Positions 39,119 through 48,986 of a stretch of DNA of 64,000 bases are shown here, piece by piece. The notes under the pieces are model-generated. The model had not been told where the DNA came from. It searched no databases and saw only the letters and a program-made list of their open reading frames with translations. Both the position numbers and the translations under genes were made by a program. The DNA comes from Microvirga sesbaniae (GTDB taxonomy: Bacteria > Pseudomonadota > Alphaproteobacteria > Rhizobiales > Beijerinckiaceae): contig NZ_JAMXFJ010000001.1 in NCBI RefSeq assembly GCF_025460805.1, forward strand, positions 339,859-403,858. Direction: 5' to 3'. The first letter of the stretch is position 1; each line of letters opens with the position of its first letter.

Positions 39119-39685
39119 TCATGCGATCCCGTCGAAGAGAGTCGGTGTCTCGTCCCGCCGCGCGCCTTCGATGGCCAGGAGGCGGCGCTTGGTCGTGGCG
39201 CCGCCGTTCGCCGAGAAGCCGCCGAGCTTGCCGCCGGCGGCCACCACCCGGTGGCATGGAACGATGATCGCGAAGGGGTTGCGCCCGAGGGCCTGGCCGA
39301 TCGCCCGGGCATTGTCGATGCCGAGCCGGGACGCGATCTCCCCGTAGGTCAGCACCCGTCCCGGCGGGATGCCGCGGGCCACCTCGTAGACGCGACGGTC
39401 GAAATCCGGCACGCCGCCCATGTCGAGCCGCACCGCGGTCAGATCGCGCGCCTCGCCCCGCAGCAGGGCCGTCACGTCCGCGACGACCCCCCGGATGTCC
39501 GGCGGCGCCTCGGCCTCGACGATGCCGGGGAAGCGCCGCGCGAGGCGGCCGCGCAGCCGGGACGCGTCCTCCTCGGGCAGCTGAAAGCCCACGACCCCGC
39601 GTCTGTTCCAGGCGAGCCCGCATGGGCCGATGGCCGTCTCGAACAGCGTGTAGAACACCGCGTCGCGGGAAGGAGATTCCTGCAT
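39119..39685 (-). CDS. methylated-DNA-[protein]-cysteine S-methyltransferase
   Basis: Repairs O6-methylguanine by irreversible transfer to its own cysteine. The 188-residue product (ATG at 39685) has the active site PCHRV with Cys144 in FAIIVPCHRVVAAGGK, preceded by the DNA-binding helix PPGRVLTYGEIASRLG. The frame extends to 39865 but the extra segment is not conserved. It belongs to the Ogt/Ada-C group. Next to a uracil-DNA glycosylase gene, so two repair functions sit together. Confidence 0.94.
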   Translation of the reverse strand: MQESPSRDAVFYTLFETAIGPCGLAWNRRGVVGFQLPEEDASRLRGRLARRFPGIVEAEAPPDIRGVVADVTALLRGEARDLTAVRLDMGGVPDFDRRVYEVARGIPPGRVLTYGEIASRLGIDNARAIGQALGRNPFAIIVPCHRVVAAGGKLGGFSANGGATTKRRLLAIEGARRDETPTLFDGIA

Positions 39686-39951
39686 GGCTCCTTGTAGACC
39701 TCCGGTGGCCGGCGAACAACCCGGAGGGTCCGTCGCGGACCTCGTGATCGCCCGACGGGCGCGGTTCCCTGTCCCGGAAGCGTCGCGGTCATCGGGTTTC
39801 GGCATAACCTTATGCGGAAAGGGAACTTTCAGCCGGCGACCAATGAAGCTAGGAGAGTTCCTCACGAAGGCGGCTTGAGAAATCGGCTGGACTGTTCATA
39901 TGTAAACCATCCAGCCGCTCGTGCGTTGAAGCCGTGTACCAGGAGGAAGCC

Positions 39952-41616
39952 ATGTCCGATCTGCCCGCCCGTGAATCGATGGAGTTCGACGTCGTCGTCG
40001 TGGGCGCGGGTCCGGCCGGCCTGGCGACCGCCATCCGGCTCAAGCAGCAGGCCATGGAGCAGGGCGCGGATATCTCGGTGGTGGTGGTCGAGAAGGGCTC
40101 CGAGGTCGGGGCCCACATCCTGTCCGGCGCGGTGATCGATCCGATCGGCCTCGACGGCCTCCTGCCGGAATGGCGTTCCGATCCCGACCGGCCGCTCAAG
40201 ACCGAAGTGACCGCCGACGAGTTCATGTATCTGGGCCATGCCGGCGGGATCCGCCTGCCCAACGTGTTCATGCCCAAGCTCATGAACAACCACGGCAACT
40301 TCGTCGGATCGCTCGGCAACGTCGCCCGCTATCTCGGGCGCAAGGCCGAGGAGCTCGGGGTCGAGATCTATCCGGGCTTCCCGGCCGCCGAGGTGCTGGT
40401 GGAGGACGGCAAGGTGGTGGGCGTCGCCACCGGCGACATGGGCATCGGCCGTGACGGCGAGCCCAACGCCAACTTCACCCGCGGCATGGAGCTGCGCGCC
40501 AGGTACACGATCTTCGGCGAGGGCGCCCGCGGGTCGCTGACCAAGCAGATGGTCGAGCGCTTCGGCCTGAACCAGGGCCGCGACCACCAGAAATACGGCA
40601 TCGGCATCAAGGAGCTCTGGCAGGTCAGGCCGGAGAAGTTCCAAGCCGGCCTCGTGCGCCATTCCATGGGCTGGCCGCTGCCCAACAATGCCGGCGGCGG
40701 CTCCTGGCTCTACCATTTCGACGACAACCTCGTGTCGGTCGGCTTCGTGGTGCATCTGAACTACAAGAACCCGACCCTGTCCCCCTTCGACGAGTTCCAG
40801 CGCTTCAAGACCCACCCGATGGTCCGCGACGTGTTCGAGGGGGCCAAGCGCATCGGCTACGGGGCGCGCGCCATCATGGAGGGCGGCTGGCAATCGGTGC
40901 CGAACCTGGCCTTCCCGGGCGGCTGCCTGGTGGGCGATAGCGCCGGCTTCGTGAACGTGCCGCGCATCAAGGGCAGCCACAACGCCATCCTTTCCGGCAT
41001 GCTCTGCGCCGACCACGTGTTCGCGGCCCTGCAGGCGGGCCGCGCCCATGACGAGGTCGCGTCCTACGAGGAAGCCTGGCGCTCGTCGCCGATCGGGTAC
41101 GATCTCAAGCGCGTGCGCAACGTGAAGCCGCTCTGGTCGAAATACGGCACCGCGGCCGGGGTGGCGCTGGGCGGGCTCGACATGTGGCTGACCGAGATCT
41201 TCAACTGGTCGCCCTTCGGCACCATGACCCACGGCAAGCCCGACCACGAGTGCCTGCTGCCCCTCGATCAGGTGACGCCGATCACATACGACAGGCCGGA
41301 CGGGGTCCTGACCTTCGACCGGCTGTCCTCGGTGTTCCTGTCCAACACCAACCACGAGGAGGACCAGCCGGTCCATCTCAAGGTGAAGGACATGGGCCTG
41401 CAGAAGGCGTCCGAGCACGACGTGTTCGGCGGGCCCTCGCAACGCTACTGCCCGGCGGGCGTGTACGAGTGGGTGGAAGGCGAGGGGGGCGTGCGCTACC
41501 AGATCAACGCCCAGAACTGCGTCCACTGCAAGACCTGCGACATCAAGGACCCGAACCAGAACATCACCTGGGTCACGCCGGAAGGCGGCGGCGGGCCGAA
41601 CTACGTGAACATGTGA
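39952..41616 (+). CDS. electron transfer flavoprotein-ubiquinone oxidoreductase
   Basis: Passes electrons from ETF (fatty-acid and amino-acid oxidation) to ubiquinone. The 554-residue product has the FAD-binding GAGPAGLATAIRL near residue 17, the GAHILSGAVIDP segment, the ubiquinone-binding and membrane-surface region, and a C-terminal 4Fe-4S cluster with CPAGVYEW and CVHCKTCDIKDP. The ATG at 39952 has AGGAGG upstream at good spacing and is preferred over an in-frame ATG 18 bases earlier. The ETF alpha and beta genes are not in the window. Confidence 0.96.
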   Translation: MSDLPARESMEFDVVVVGAGPAGLATAIRLKQQAMEQGADISVVVVEKGSEVGAHILSGAVIDPIGLDGLLPEWRSDPDRPLKTEVTADEFMYLGHAGGIRLPNVFMPKLMNNHGNFVGSLGNVARYLGRKAEELGVEIYPGFPAAEVLVEDGKVVGVATGDMGIGRDGEPNANFTRGMELRARYTIFGEGARGSLTKQMVERFGLNQGRDHQKYGIGIKELWQVRPEKFQAGLVRHSMGWPLPNNAGGGSWLYHFDDNLVSVGFVVHLNYKNPTLSPFDEFQRFKTHPMVRDVFEGAKRIGYGARAIMEGGWQSVPNLAFPGGCLVGDSAGFVNVPRIKGSHNAILSGMLCADHVFAALQAGRAHDEVASYEEAWRSSPIGYDLKRVRNVKPLWSKYGTAAGVALGGLDMWLTEIFNWSPFGTMTHGKPDHECLLPLDQVTPITYDRPDGVLTFDRLSSVFLSNTNHEEDQPVHLKVKDMGLQKASEHDVFGGPSQRYCPAGVYEWVEGEGGVRYQINAQNCVHCKTCDIKDPNQNITWVTPEGGGGPNYVNM

Positions 41617-41693
41617 GGGCCGCCCGCCCGTTTCCCCGACCCCGCGGGCGAGGGAGCGAAAGCGCCGCCACCCGGCCCGTCACGAACCCACCC

Positions 41694-41790
41694 ACCTCAT
41701 GGCCGGCCTTGCGCCGGCCATCCCGACGGGGTGGTGCTCGGCGTTCCCAGCAAGCGGGATCACCGGGACAAGCCCGGCGATGACGGGGAG
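41694..41790. repeat. family 1 palindromic pair
   Basis: The unit begins CCTCATGGCCGG..CCGGCCATCCCG and ends GGGATCACCGGG..CCCGGCGATGACGG. It lies in the 306-base gap between the ETF oxidoreductase gene and the TPR gene; no other feature is seen there. Confidence 0.85.
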
Positions 41791-41922
41791 GGGAGAGACG
41801 GCCATCCCGAAGATCCTGCCCTCACGACGCTTTTACGTCCCAGCGGCAATTGTCCCCTTGCGGCCATCGGAGGGAGACGCCATTCTCCGGCCTGATTTGG
41901 CGCACATCTCCTCCGTCAAGAG

Positions 41923-43737
41923 ATGATGCGATTTTTGGAGCCGCGCTTCGTGCCCACCTTGAAAAAGTCTTTTGCCCATAGGGGGCTGCCTGCCCTGATG
42001 CTGATGGCCGCGGGCCTGCTGGCCGCTCCGGCCGTCGCTGCGAACACGGAAGACGAGATCCTGCAGCCTGCCCAGAGCCTGGAGGGCAACTTCCTGTCCG
42101 CCTATGTGGCGGGTTCGGCGCGGGACACGGAAGCGGCGACCATCTTCTTCCGCGAGGCGATCCAGGAGGATCCCCGCAACCAGGAGCTTCTGGAGCGGGC
42201 CTTCGTGGCTTTCCTGGCCAACGGGTCCATGAACGAGGCCGTGCGCGCGGCCGAGCGCCTCTCGGGCCAGGACGCGTCCAACAACCTGGCGCAGTTCGCC
42301 CTCGCGGTCCGGGCCCTGAAGAGCCAGAAATACGCCGATGCCCGGGCACGCCTCTCGAAGGGCGCCCGCGGGCGCCAGGCCGACCTGACGGCCACGCTTC
42401 TGACCGCCTGGACCTATGCCGGCGCCAAGGACGGCAAGCAGGCGCTCGCCACCGTGGACAAGCTCAAGAACGAGCGGGCCTTCGACCAGTTCAGGGAATA
42501 TCACGCCGCCCTCATCGCCGACGTGGTGGGCAACCCCGTCGAGGCCGAGAAACGCTTCAAGGCCGCCTACGAGGGCGAGCGCAACACCCTGCAGGTGGTC
42601 GACGCCTATGGGCGCTTCCTGGCCAAGCGCGGCCGCAAGGACGAGGCCCTGAAGATCTACAAGGCCTTCGACGAGGCGGCGCCGCGCCACCCGATCGTCC
42701 GCGCCGCCATGAAGGCGCTCGAGGAGGACAAGCCGCTCCTGCCGCTGGTCAACACCGCCCAGGACGGCGCGGCCGAGCTGCTCTACGGGCTCGGCGTCGT
42801 CGGCAACACCCAGGGCGACGAGCTCACGGCGATCATCTATCTGCGCCTCGGCCTCGACCTGAAGGGCGATCATCCGCTCGCCCTCGTCACCCTGGGCGAC
42901 GTCTACGAGCGCCTGAAGCAGTACGACAAGGCGAACGCGATCTTCGATCGCATCCCCAAGGATTCTCCCGTGCGACCGAGCGCCGACATCTCCATCGGGC
43001 ACAATTTCGAGCTGATGGGACGGGGCGACGACGCCATCGCGCATCTCGAGAAGCTCATGAAGGAGCGGCCGGACGACGTGGAGGTCGTCATGGCGCTCGG
43101 CAACGTGCAGCGCTCGCGCAAGAAGTTCGCCGAGGCGGCCGAGACCTACGACAAGGCGATCAAGCTGATCGGCCAGCCGGAGCGCGGCCACTGGATCCTC
43201 TACTTCTACCGCGGCACGTCCTATGAGCGCGCGAAGCAGTGGGACAAGGCCGAGGCCGACCTGAAGAAGGCCCTGGAGCTCGTCCCCGAAGGGCTTCCGG
43301 CCGGCCGGGCGCAGGTGATGAACTACCTTGCCTATTCCTGGGTCGACCAGAACATGAACATCGACGAGGCGTTCAAGATGCTCACCAAGGCCGTCGAGCT
43401 CGCCCCGCGCGACGGAATGATCATCGACTCGCTCGGCTGGGCCTATTACCGCATGGGCCGCTACGACGACGCCGTGCGCGAGCTCGAGAAGGCCGTGGAG
43501 CTGAAGCCGGGCGATCCGACCATCAACGACCACCTGGGCGATGCCTATTGGAAAACCGGCCGCAAGCTCGAGGCGAAGTTCCAGTGGGACCACGCCAAGA
43601 ACTCGGATCCGGAGCATGAGGAGCTCGTGAAGATCCTCAAGAAGATCGACAGCGGTCTCGAGGAGGATCCGAAGCCCGCCGCCGCCGAGAACGCGCCGCC
43701 GCCCGCGCCGGAAGTGCCGAAGCACAACGGCGGGTAA
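41923..43737 (+). CDS. secreted tetratricopeptide-repeat protein
   Basis: The 604-residue product has a signal peptide (about residues 1-40, [16 protein letters not shown]) and many TPR-type helix pairs from about 60 to 560, clearest near 370-540 ([26 protein letters not shown], in two turns, then [25 protein letters not shown]). The C-terminus is a Pro/Ala/Glu-rich tail. It is likely a periplasmic scaffold; similar alphaproteobacterial proteins are simply called TPR proteins. No partner can be named from the neighbours. Confidence 0.88.
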   Translation: MMRFLEPRFVPTLKKSFAHRGLPALMLMAAGLLAAPAVAANTEDEILQPAQSLEGNFLSAYVAGSARDTEAATIFFREAIQEDPRNQELLERAFVAFLANGSMNEAVRAAERLSGQDASNNLAQFALAVRALKSQKYADARARLSKGARGRQADLTATLLTAWTYAGAKDGKQALATVDKLKNERAFDQFREYHAALIADVVGNPVEAEKRFKAAYEGERNTLQVVDAYGRFLAKRGRKDEALKIYKAFDEAAPRHPIVRAAMKALEEDKPLLPLVNTAQDGAAELLYGLGVVGNTQGDELTAIIYLRLGLDLKGDHPLALVTLGDVYERLKQYDKANAIFDRIPKDSPVRPSADISIGHNFELMGRGDDAIAHLEKLMKERPDDVEVVMALGNVQRSRKKFAEAAETYDKAIKLIGQPERGHWILYFYRGTSYERAKQWDKAEADLKKALELVPEGLPAGRAQVMNYLAYSWVDQNMNIDEAFKMLTKAVELAPRDGMIIDSLGWAYYRMGRYDDAVRELEKAVELKPGDPTINDHLGDAYWKTGRKLEAKFQWDHAKNSDPEHEELVKILKKIDSGLEEDPKPAAAENAPPPAPEVPKHNGG

Positions 43738-43760
43738 GGCCTGTCGAACCATCGCTCTCC

Positions 43761-43855
43761 TTGGTCGTCACCGGCCTCGTGCCGGTGATCCCGACCGCGG
43801 AGGGCGCCGCGCTTTTCGGATCGGGATGGCCGGGACGAGCCCGGCCCTGACAGGG
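43761..43855. repeat. family 1 palindromic pair (reverse orientation)
   Basis: TCGTCACCGG..CCGGTGATCCCGACC is followed by GATCGGGATGGCCGGGACGAGCCCGGCC. It fills most of the gap between the TPR gene and ispE. Confidence 0.85.
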
Positions 43856-43924
43856 AGCGGGAAGGCCGGTGTTCGCGACACGCGAGCCCTTCCCATCGTG
43901 TTCGCTCTCGGGCATGGAAGCGCC

Positions 43925-44788
43925 ATGCCTCAGCCGCTCGCCACCCGCGCCCCCGCCAAGATCAACCTGACGCTGCACGTGCTCGGACGCCGGGCCGACG
44001 GCTATCACGCGCTGGAGAGCCTCGTGGCCTTCGCCAGCACGGGCGACGACCTGCGGCTCGAGCCCGGAGCCGCATTGGCGCTCGCGGTGGACGGTCCGAC
44101 GGCCGCGCTCGCCGGAAGCGGTGCCGACAATCTCGTCCTCAAAGCGTCGCGTCTTCTGGCCGAGCGCGTGGAGGGTCTGCGGCTCGGCACCTTCCATCTC
44201 ACCAAGCGCCTGCCGGTCGCGGCCGGGATCGGCGGCGGGTCCTCGGATGCGGCCGCGGCCCTGCGGCTCCTGGCCCGTCTCAACGGCCTGCCGCTGTCGC
44301 ATCCGGCCGTCCGCGAGGCGGCCCGGCTGACCGGGGCGGACGTGCCGGTCTGCCTGGAGCCGAGGGCGCGCATGATGCGGGGCACGGGCGCGGAGCTCGG
44401 GGCCGCGCTGGATCTCCCGCGCCTCTTCGCCGTTCTGGTCAACCCGCGCGTGCCGGTGGAGACCCCGGCGGTGTTCAAGGCGCTCGGGCTGCAGCCCGGC
44501 CAGCGCTTGGCCGGGGAGGTCCACCCGGCCATCGAGCCGAGGGGCCTCATCGATGCGTTGCGCGCGGCCCGCAACGATCTCGAGCCGCCGGCGCTGCGGC
44601 TTCAGCCGCTGATCGGCGAGGCGCTCGGCCTGCTCGGGCGCACGACGGGCTGCCGCCTGGCCCGCATGTCCGGATCGGGCGCGACCGTGTTCAGCCTCTA
44701 CGACGGGTGCGGGACGACCGCGGAAGCCGCGAGGGCCGTCAAGCACGCGCGGCCGGACTGGTGGGTCAAGGCGACGAGCCTGCGGTAA
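43925..44788 (+). CDS. ispE: 4-diphosphocytidyl-2-C-methyl-D-erythritol kinase
   Basis: Enzyme of the MEP isoprenoid pathway and member of the GHMP kinases. The 287-residue product has the N-terminal [21 protein letters not shown], the ATP-binding [20 protein letters not shown] near residue 95 and the C-terminal [14 protein letters not shown]. The ATG at 43925 is chosen; the frame extends upstream through a repeat but without similarity. The product ends up in isoprenoids such as those made by IspB at 49 kb. Confidence 0.95.
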   Translation: MPQPLATRAPAKINLTLHVLGRRADGYHALESLVAFASTGDDLRLEPGAALALAVDGPTAALAGSGADNLVLKASRLLAERVEGLRLGTFHLTKRLPVAAGIGGGSSDAAAALRLLARLNGLPLSHPAVREAARLTGADVPVCLEPRARMMRGTGAELGAALDLPRLFAVLVNPRVPVETPAVFKALGLQPGQRLAGEVHPAIEPRGLIDALRAARNDLEPPALRLQPLIGEALGLLGRTTGCRLARMSGSGATVFSLYDGCGTTAEAARAVKHARPDWWVKATSLR

Positions 44789-44796
44789 TCGACGGC

Positions 44797-44965
44797 CTCA
44801 CGTCATCACCGGGCTCGTCCCGGTGATCCAGATACGAGAGGCACCGCGCCCTTCCGATCGAGATGGCCGGCACAAGGCCGGCCATGACGTGTGGAGGGTG
44901 GCAGTGAGACCGCAGGATGGCCGGCGAGAGGCGGGTGATGACCGGCCGGCCATGACGGGACGAAG
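44797..44965. repeat. family 1 repeats after ispE
   Basis: A full reverse-orientation unit (44797-44896) is followed by a fragment with ATGACCGGCCGGCCATGACGG (44937-44960). The first unit starts 9 bases after the ispE stop. Confidence 0.8.
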
Positions 44966-44987
44966 GTGCTCAGGCTTTGCGCGGTTC

Positions 44988-45797
44988 TCACCAGGCCGGG
45001 ATGATGGCGCCCTTGAAGCGCTCTTCCAGGAACTTGGCGACCTCGGGGGACTGGTAGGATTCCACGAAGGTCTTGATCTCGGGGCGGTTCTCGTCGCCCT
45101 GGCGGGCCGCGACGAAGTTGGCGTAGGGGTTGCCCTCGCGTTTCTCGACCGCGATCGTGTCCTTGCGGATGTCGAGGCCTGCATTGAGCGCGTGATCGGT
45201 GTTGATCACCGCGGCGTCCAAATCGGGCAGGGCGCGGGGCAGCTGCGCGGCATCGAGCTCGGAGAACTTGATGCCCTTCGGGTTCTCGGCGATGTCGAGG
45301 AGGCTCGGCGACAGGCCCTGGCCCTCCTTGATCTTGATCACGCCTTCCGCGGCCAGCAGGTTGAGCGCCCGGCCGCCGTTGCTCGGATCGTTCGGGATGC
45401 CGACCTTGGCGCCCTTCGGCAGATCGGCGACGGCCTTCGCCTTGGTGGAGTAGAGGCCGATGGGCTGGACGAAGGTGAAGCCGACGGGAACGATCTTGTA
45501 GCCCCGGGCGGCGATCTGCGCATCGAGATAGGGCTTGTGCTGGAAGGCGTTGGCGTCGAGGTCCTTGCGCTCCAGAGCCTCGTTGACGAGAGCGTAGTCG
45601 GAGAACGGTACGAGCTCGACATTCAGGCCCTTGGTGGCCGCGACCTTCTTGACGACCTGCGCGACCTCTTCCTCGGCCCCGGACATGACGCCGACCTTGA
45701 TGCTCTTCTGCTGGGCGGCGGCCGGAAGCGCGGCGGCCAGGGCGGCACCGAGCGCGACGGTCGCGGACAGGAGAGCGCGGCGGGTGAAAACGGACAT
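44988..45797 (-). CDS. metQ: MetQ/NlpA-family methionine ABC transporter binding protein
   Basis: The 269-residue product has a signal peptide with a twin-arginine-like start (FTRRALLSATVALG) and no lipobox cysteine, so it is probably a soluble periplasmic protein rather than a lipoprotein. The mature part begins KSIKVGVMSGAEEEVAQVV and has KVGIPNDPSNGGRAL and AVINTDHALNAG, typical of the D-methionine binding family. A SAM-II riboswitch 200 bases upstream supports methionine transport. The matching ATPase and permease genes (metN, metI) are not in the window. Confidence 0.93.
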   Translation of the reverse strand: MSVFTRRALLSATVALGAALAAALPAAAQQKSIKVGVMSGAEEEVAQVVKKVAATKGLNVELVPFSDYALVNEALERKDLDANAFQHKPYLDAQIAARGYKIVPVGFTFVQPIGLYSTKAKAVADLPKGAKVGIPNDPSNGGRALNLLAAEGVIKIKEGQGLSPSLLDIAENPKGIKFSELDAAQLPRALPDLDAAVINTDHALNAGLDIRKDTIAVEKREGNPYANFVAARQGDENRPEIKTFVESYQSPEVAKFLEERFKGAIIPAW

Positions 45798-46000
45798 GGG
45801 GTCTACCTTTCGGGCAAAGTGCGTCCGGGCTTCAACTCGAAGCCGGACGTGTGGTTCGGGGCTTTTTGGGAAAGATCAGGCCGTGCAGCGACAACACCGC
45901 TCGGCCTGGAGGGGCCGAGGAAGGGGCAGGGATGCCGTTATGGAGGTCCAGCGCGTCATGACCGATCGATCCTCGTGAACCACGAGGCGGAGGCCGCTCG

Positions 46001-46060
46001 TGGCGCTTTAGCCTTTGATGACGCGGGGCAAGCTGCTCGTCTCAAATCACCGCGGCCCCG
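46001..46060 (-). ncRNA. SAM-II riboswitch upstream of metQ
   Basis: On the minus strand GCGGTGATTTGAG is followed by CTTGCCCCGCG and ATCAAAGGCTAAAGCGCC, matching the alphaproteobacterial SAM-II consensus including the pseudoknot-forming GTGATTTG and GCTAAAG. The promoter lies immediately upstream. SAM-II normally represses methionine genes when S-adenosylmethionine is abundant. A hairpin near 45826-45849, just upstream of the metQ ribosome site, may be part of the switch. Confidence 0.87.
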
Positions 46061-46091
46061 CCGTGGCCAGAGCCGCCGCGGGACAGGGATC

Positions 46092-46144
46092 TTTGTAGCC
46101 GGGCTGGTTTTTAAGTCAACCGATCTGTTCTGTAAAAAGAACAG
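46092..46144 (-). promoter_or_regulatory. metQ promoter with adjacent palindromic operator candidate
   Basis: On the minus strand TTGACT (46114-46119) and TACAAA (46092-46097) are 16 bases apart. Just upstream at 46125-46144 lies the perfect 20-base inverted repeat CTGTTCT-N6-AGAACAG, well placed to bind a regulator. Transcription would begin about 25 bases before the riboswitch. Confidence 0.65.
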
Positions 46145-46319
46145 CCCCGATATGCGCCCAAAGCCTAGGCCGCTCGGCCGAGCCTTCATGGCTGCGGCAT
46201 AGGCGCGCTCGACCATCCGGCTGAAAGACGGGTCATCTTCGTATTATTATATTGTTGCTAACGATTCAATGGCTAGCGTCGCGACAACCGCCAGCCTCCA
46301 AGAGCAGGAGCCCAGAAGC
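46145..46319. other. upstream region of the GH113-like glycosidase gene
   Basis: This part of the 522-base gap between metQ and the glycosidase holds an AT-rich stretch (46243-46260, GTATTATTATATTG) that could contain a -10 site for the glycosidase gene. No clear -35 site or other feature is seen. Confidence 0.35.
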
Positions 46320-48971
46320 ATGAGCAGCCCCGGCCAGATCTTCGAGTGGGAAGGCATCACCCAGCCGTCCTATTGGGGCGGACAGATCCTCGCAGAGACG
46401 GGGCTGAAGGCCATGAGCCAGATCGTGGCGACGGGCGCCAACACCGTCACGATCATTCCCAACTTCTTCCAGGTCAGCAAGTTCAGCAACGAGGTGGAGT
46501 TGCATCTCGGCGATCCCAACAATCCATGGGACAACGAGAGCGACACGATCGAGCAGGTGAAGCAGTCCATTCTGGCGGCCAAGGACCGTGGCCTCAAGGT
46601 CGTGCTCAAGCCGCATCTGGAAACGAACAACCGTGTCTGGCGCGCCGAGCTCGCCCCCACCGACCCCAAGGCCTGGTTCGCCAGCTACAAGGCCATGATG
46701 GTCGAATACGCCAAGGTGGCTCAGGCGGCCGGCGCGGAGATGATCTGCGTCGGCACCGAAATGAACAGCATGATCGATCCGACCAAGACCTGCAGCGACG
46801 GCAAGACCTACACGCAGAAATGGGGCGAGATCATCGATGCAGTGCGGGCCGTCTATTCCGGCAAGGTCACCTATGCGGCCACCTACGACACGGTGCAGAA
46901 GGTCGGGTTCTGGGACAAGGTCGACTTCATCGGGGTCGACGCCTACATCCCGTCCTCGACGGTGAACGATCCGACGGTCGATCAGATCGTGGATGCCTGG
47001 GTGAAGCCGCATTTCAACCCCTGGATCCGGGACACCCTGCATGGGGGCAAGTCCGTCGTCGACACCTACAAGGCGCTCTCTGAGCAATACGGCAAGCAGG
47101 TGATCTTCACCGAGGTCGGCTACAAGAGCATGGACGGGGCCAACAAGGATCCGGGCGTGTTCGGCGGCAGCGGGACCTATGATCCTCAGGAGCAGGTCGA
47201 CTGCTACGAGGCTCTCTTCAAGGTAATGGAAAACTACGGCGGCCGATGGCTCGCCGGATCCTTCCTCTGGAGCTATTACTCCTTCGAAAACCCGATGGTG
47301 GAGCGGAATGTCCCCTGGACGGACTACACCACGCAATGGAAGCCCGCGAACGCCACGGTCACCACCCATTACTCGGGACCGGCTCATACGACGGGTCTCG
47401 CCCGGAACGGAACGAACGTCGCCGACAGGCTCGACGGCGGCTATCACAACGACACCCTGAACGGCGCCGGCGGCAACGACATCCTCTGGGGCGGCGCCGG
47501 AAACGATCGGCTCAATGGCGGCCCGGGGGACGATGCTCTCGACGGCGTAGCCGATAAGGACACGGCGGTCTTCTCCGGCGCCCGCGCCAACTACACGATC
47601 TACGCGCTCGGCAACGGCCGATACATCGTCAAGGACGCCCGCCAGAACGGGGACGGCACCGACGAGCTCCGCGGCGTGGAGAAGGCGAGCTTTTCCGACC
47701 AGACAGTGGATCTCGCGACCGCCGGCGGAACGCCTCCGGAGAGTATCTTTTCCATCGCGGCCGTTCAGGCCGGCAAGCCCGAGGGCGGTGCGGGAGCGAC
47801 GACCGACTTCACCTTCAAGATCACCCGCTCCAGCGACGTGGGCGACACCAGCGTCAAATGGCGGGTTCAGCTTCCCGCCGGCGCCATTCGGGCCAACGAC
47901 TTTGCCGTCATGACCGGCGAGGTTTCCATGGCCACGGGCGTGACCGAGCAGACGATCACCGTAAAAGTTCGGGGCGACCTTCTCTTCGAGGCGGACGAGA
48001 CCTTTACGGTCGAACTCTACGGGGCGGGCGAGGGCAGCTCCATCGGGAGCGGGAATGCGACCGGCACGATCCTCAGCGACGACGGCGACAATGCTCCGAG
48101 CGACATCGTTCTGGACAATCCGGCGGTGGCCGAACTCGCCGAGGCCGGAACGCTCATCGGGACGTTGTCGGCCGCGGACATCGATGAGGACGAAGCGATG
48201 AGCTATGCCATCGTGAACCCGGACGGGCGGTTCACGATCGACGGCAACAGGCTGCTGGTGGCCGACGGCATCAGGCTCGATCACGAGCAGGCCTCCTCGC
48301 ACAGGGTCACCGTGCGGGTGACGGACAAGCACGGGGCAACCTTTTCCAAGGACCTCGTGGTGCATGTCACCAACGAAGATCCGGAGAAGACCGCAGGCAG
48401 CGCGGCCGATGACGTGTTCTACGGCGGCGGCGGCGACGACACGCTCGGCGGCGGAGCAGGTCACGACCGCTTGTTCGGCGGTGCGGGCGCCGACCTGCTC
48501 GCCGGCGGCGACGGCGGCGACATCCTGTCGGGCGGGGCCGGCAGGGACACGCTCACCGGCGGCGCCTGGAGCCGGGCGGACCCGAACAAGGACGCGTTCC
48601 TGTTCGACGTCAAGGTGACGGCAAGCACCTACAGAAGCCACGTCGACACGGTGAAGGACGTGCAGTTCAAGTATGATTCGTTCTACTTCGAGGATTCGGC
48701 CTTCAGCAACGGGACGATCGCCCGCTACCTGGCGGGCAAGAACGCCTCGCTCGATCATGCGATCACGATCAGAAAAGGCTGGTTCGCGTTCGATCAGGCC
48801 AAGGATCGGGACGACTTCTTCATCGCCAGGAAGGTCAATGCGAAGACCTACAAGCTGCTTTTCGATGCGGACGGCGCGGGCACGAAGCAGAAGGCCCTGG
48901 AGATCGCCACCATCACCTACGACAAGAAGGTCGGAGGCGACATCTCCTACAAGGATTTCCTCTTCGTCTGA
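46320..48971 (+). CDS. secreted GH113-like glycoside hydrolase with RTX, Calx-beta and cadherin-like modules
   Basis: The ATG at 46320 has AGGAG nine bases upstream; an in-frame ATG at 46269 would add 17 residues. In the shorter numbering, residues 5-355 form a TIM-barrel like GH113 beta-mannanases, with likely acid/base Glu147 (CVGTEMNS) and nucleophile Glu265 (FTEVGYKS). Then come RTX nonapeptides (about 370-405, GGNDILWGGAGNDRLNGG), a Calx-beta domain (about 475-590), a cadherin-like domain (about 595-695) and a second RTX block (about 700-760). There is no signal peptide, as expected for type I secretion. The C-terminal DFLFV-like end resembles type I signals. Substrate is inferred only. 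Confidence 0.88.
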   Translation: MSSPGQIFEWEGITQPSYWGGQILAETGLKAMSQIVATGANTVTIIPNFFQVSKFSNEVELHLGDPNNPWDNESDTIEQVKQSILAAKDRGLKVVLKPHLETNNRVWRAELAPTDPKAWFASYKAMMVEYAKVAQAAGAEMICVGTEMNSMIDPTKTCSDGKTYTQKWGEIIDAVRAVYSGKVTYAATYDTVQKVGFWDKVDFIGVDAYIPSSTVNDPTVDQIVDAWVKPHFNPWIRDTLHGGKSVVDTYKALSEQYGKQVIFTEVGYKSMDGANKDPGVFGGSGTYDPQEQVDCYEALFKVMENYGGRWLAGSFLWSYYSFENPMVERNVPWTDYTTQWKPANATVTTHYSGPAHTTGLARNGTNVADRLDGGYHNDTLNGAGGNDILWGGAGNDRLNGGPGDDALDGVADKDTAVFSGARANYTIYALGNGRYIVKDARQNGDGTDELRGVEKASFSDQTVDLATAGGTPPESIFSIAAVQAGKPEGGAGATTDFTFKITRSSDVGDTSVKWRVQLPAGAIRANDFAVMTGEVSMATGVTEQTITVKVRGDLLFEADETFTVELYGAGEGSSIGSGNATGTILSDDGDNAPSDIVLDNPAVAELAEAGTLIGTLSAADIDEDEAMSYAIVNPDGRFTIDGNRLLVADGIRLDHEQASSHRVTVRVTDKHGATFSKDLVVHVTNEDPEKTAGSAADDVFYGGGGDDTLGGGAGHDRLFGGAGADLLAGGDGGDILSGGAGRDTLTGGAWSRADPNKDAFLFDVKVTASTYRSHVDTVKDVQFKYDSFYFEDSAFSNGTIARYLAGKNASLDHAITIRKGWFAFDQAKDRDDFFIARKVNAKTYKLLFDADGAGTKQKALEIATITYDKKVGGDISYKDFLFV

Positions 48972-48986
48972 CGGCGGGACGTCCGC

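Noticed and set aside
45826..45849. Hairpin just upstream of metQ as a stand-alone terminator
   Set aside because: No T run follows it on the minus strand. It is more likely part of the leader between the SAM-II aptamer and the start codon.
46266..48758. A minus-strand open frame of 830 codons opposite the RTX glycosidase
   Set aside because: The plus-strand protein has coherent domains and catalytic motifs. The antisense has only Val/Gly/Arg-rich low-complexity text.
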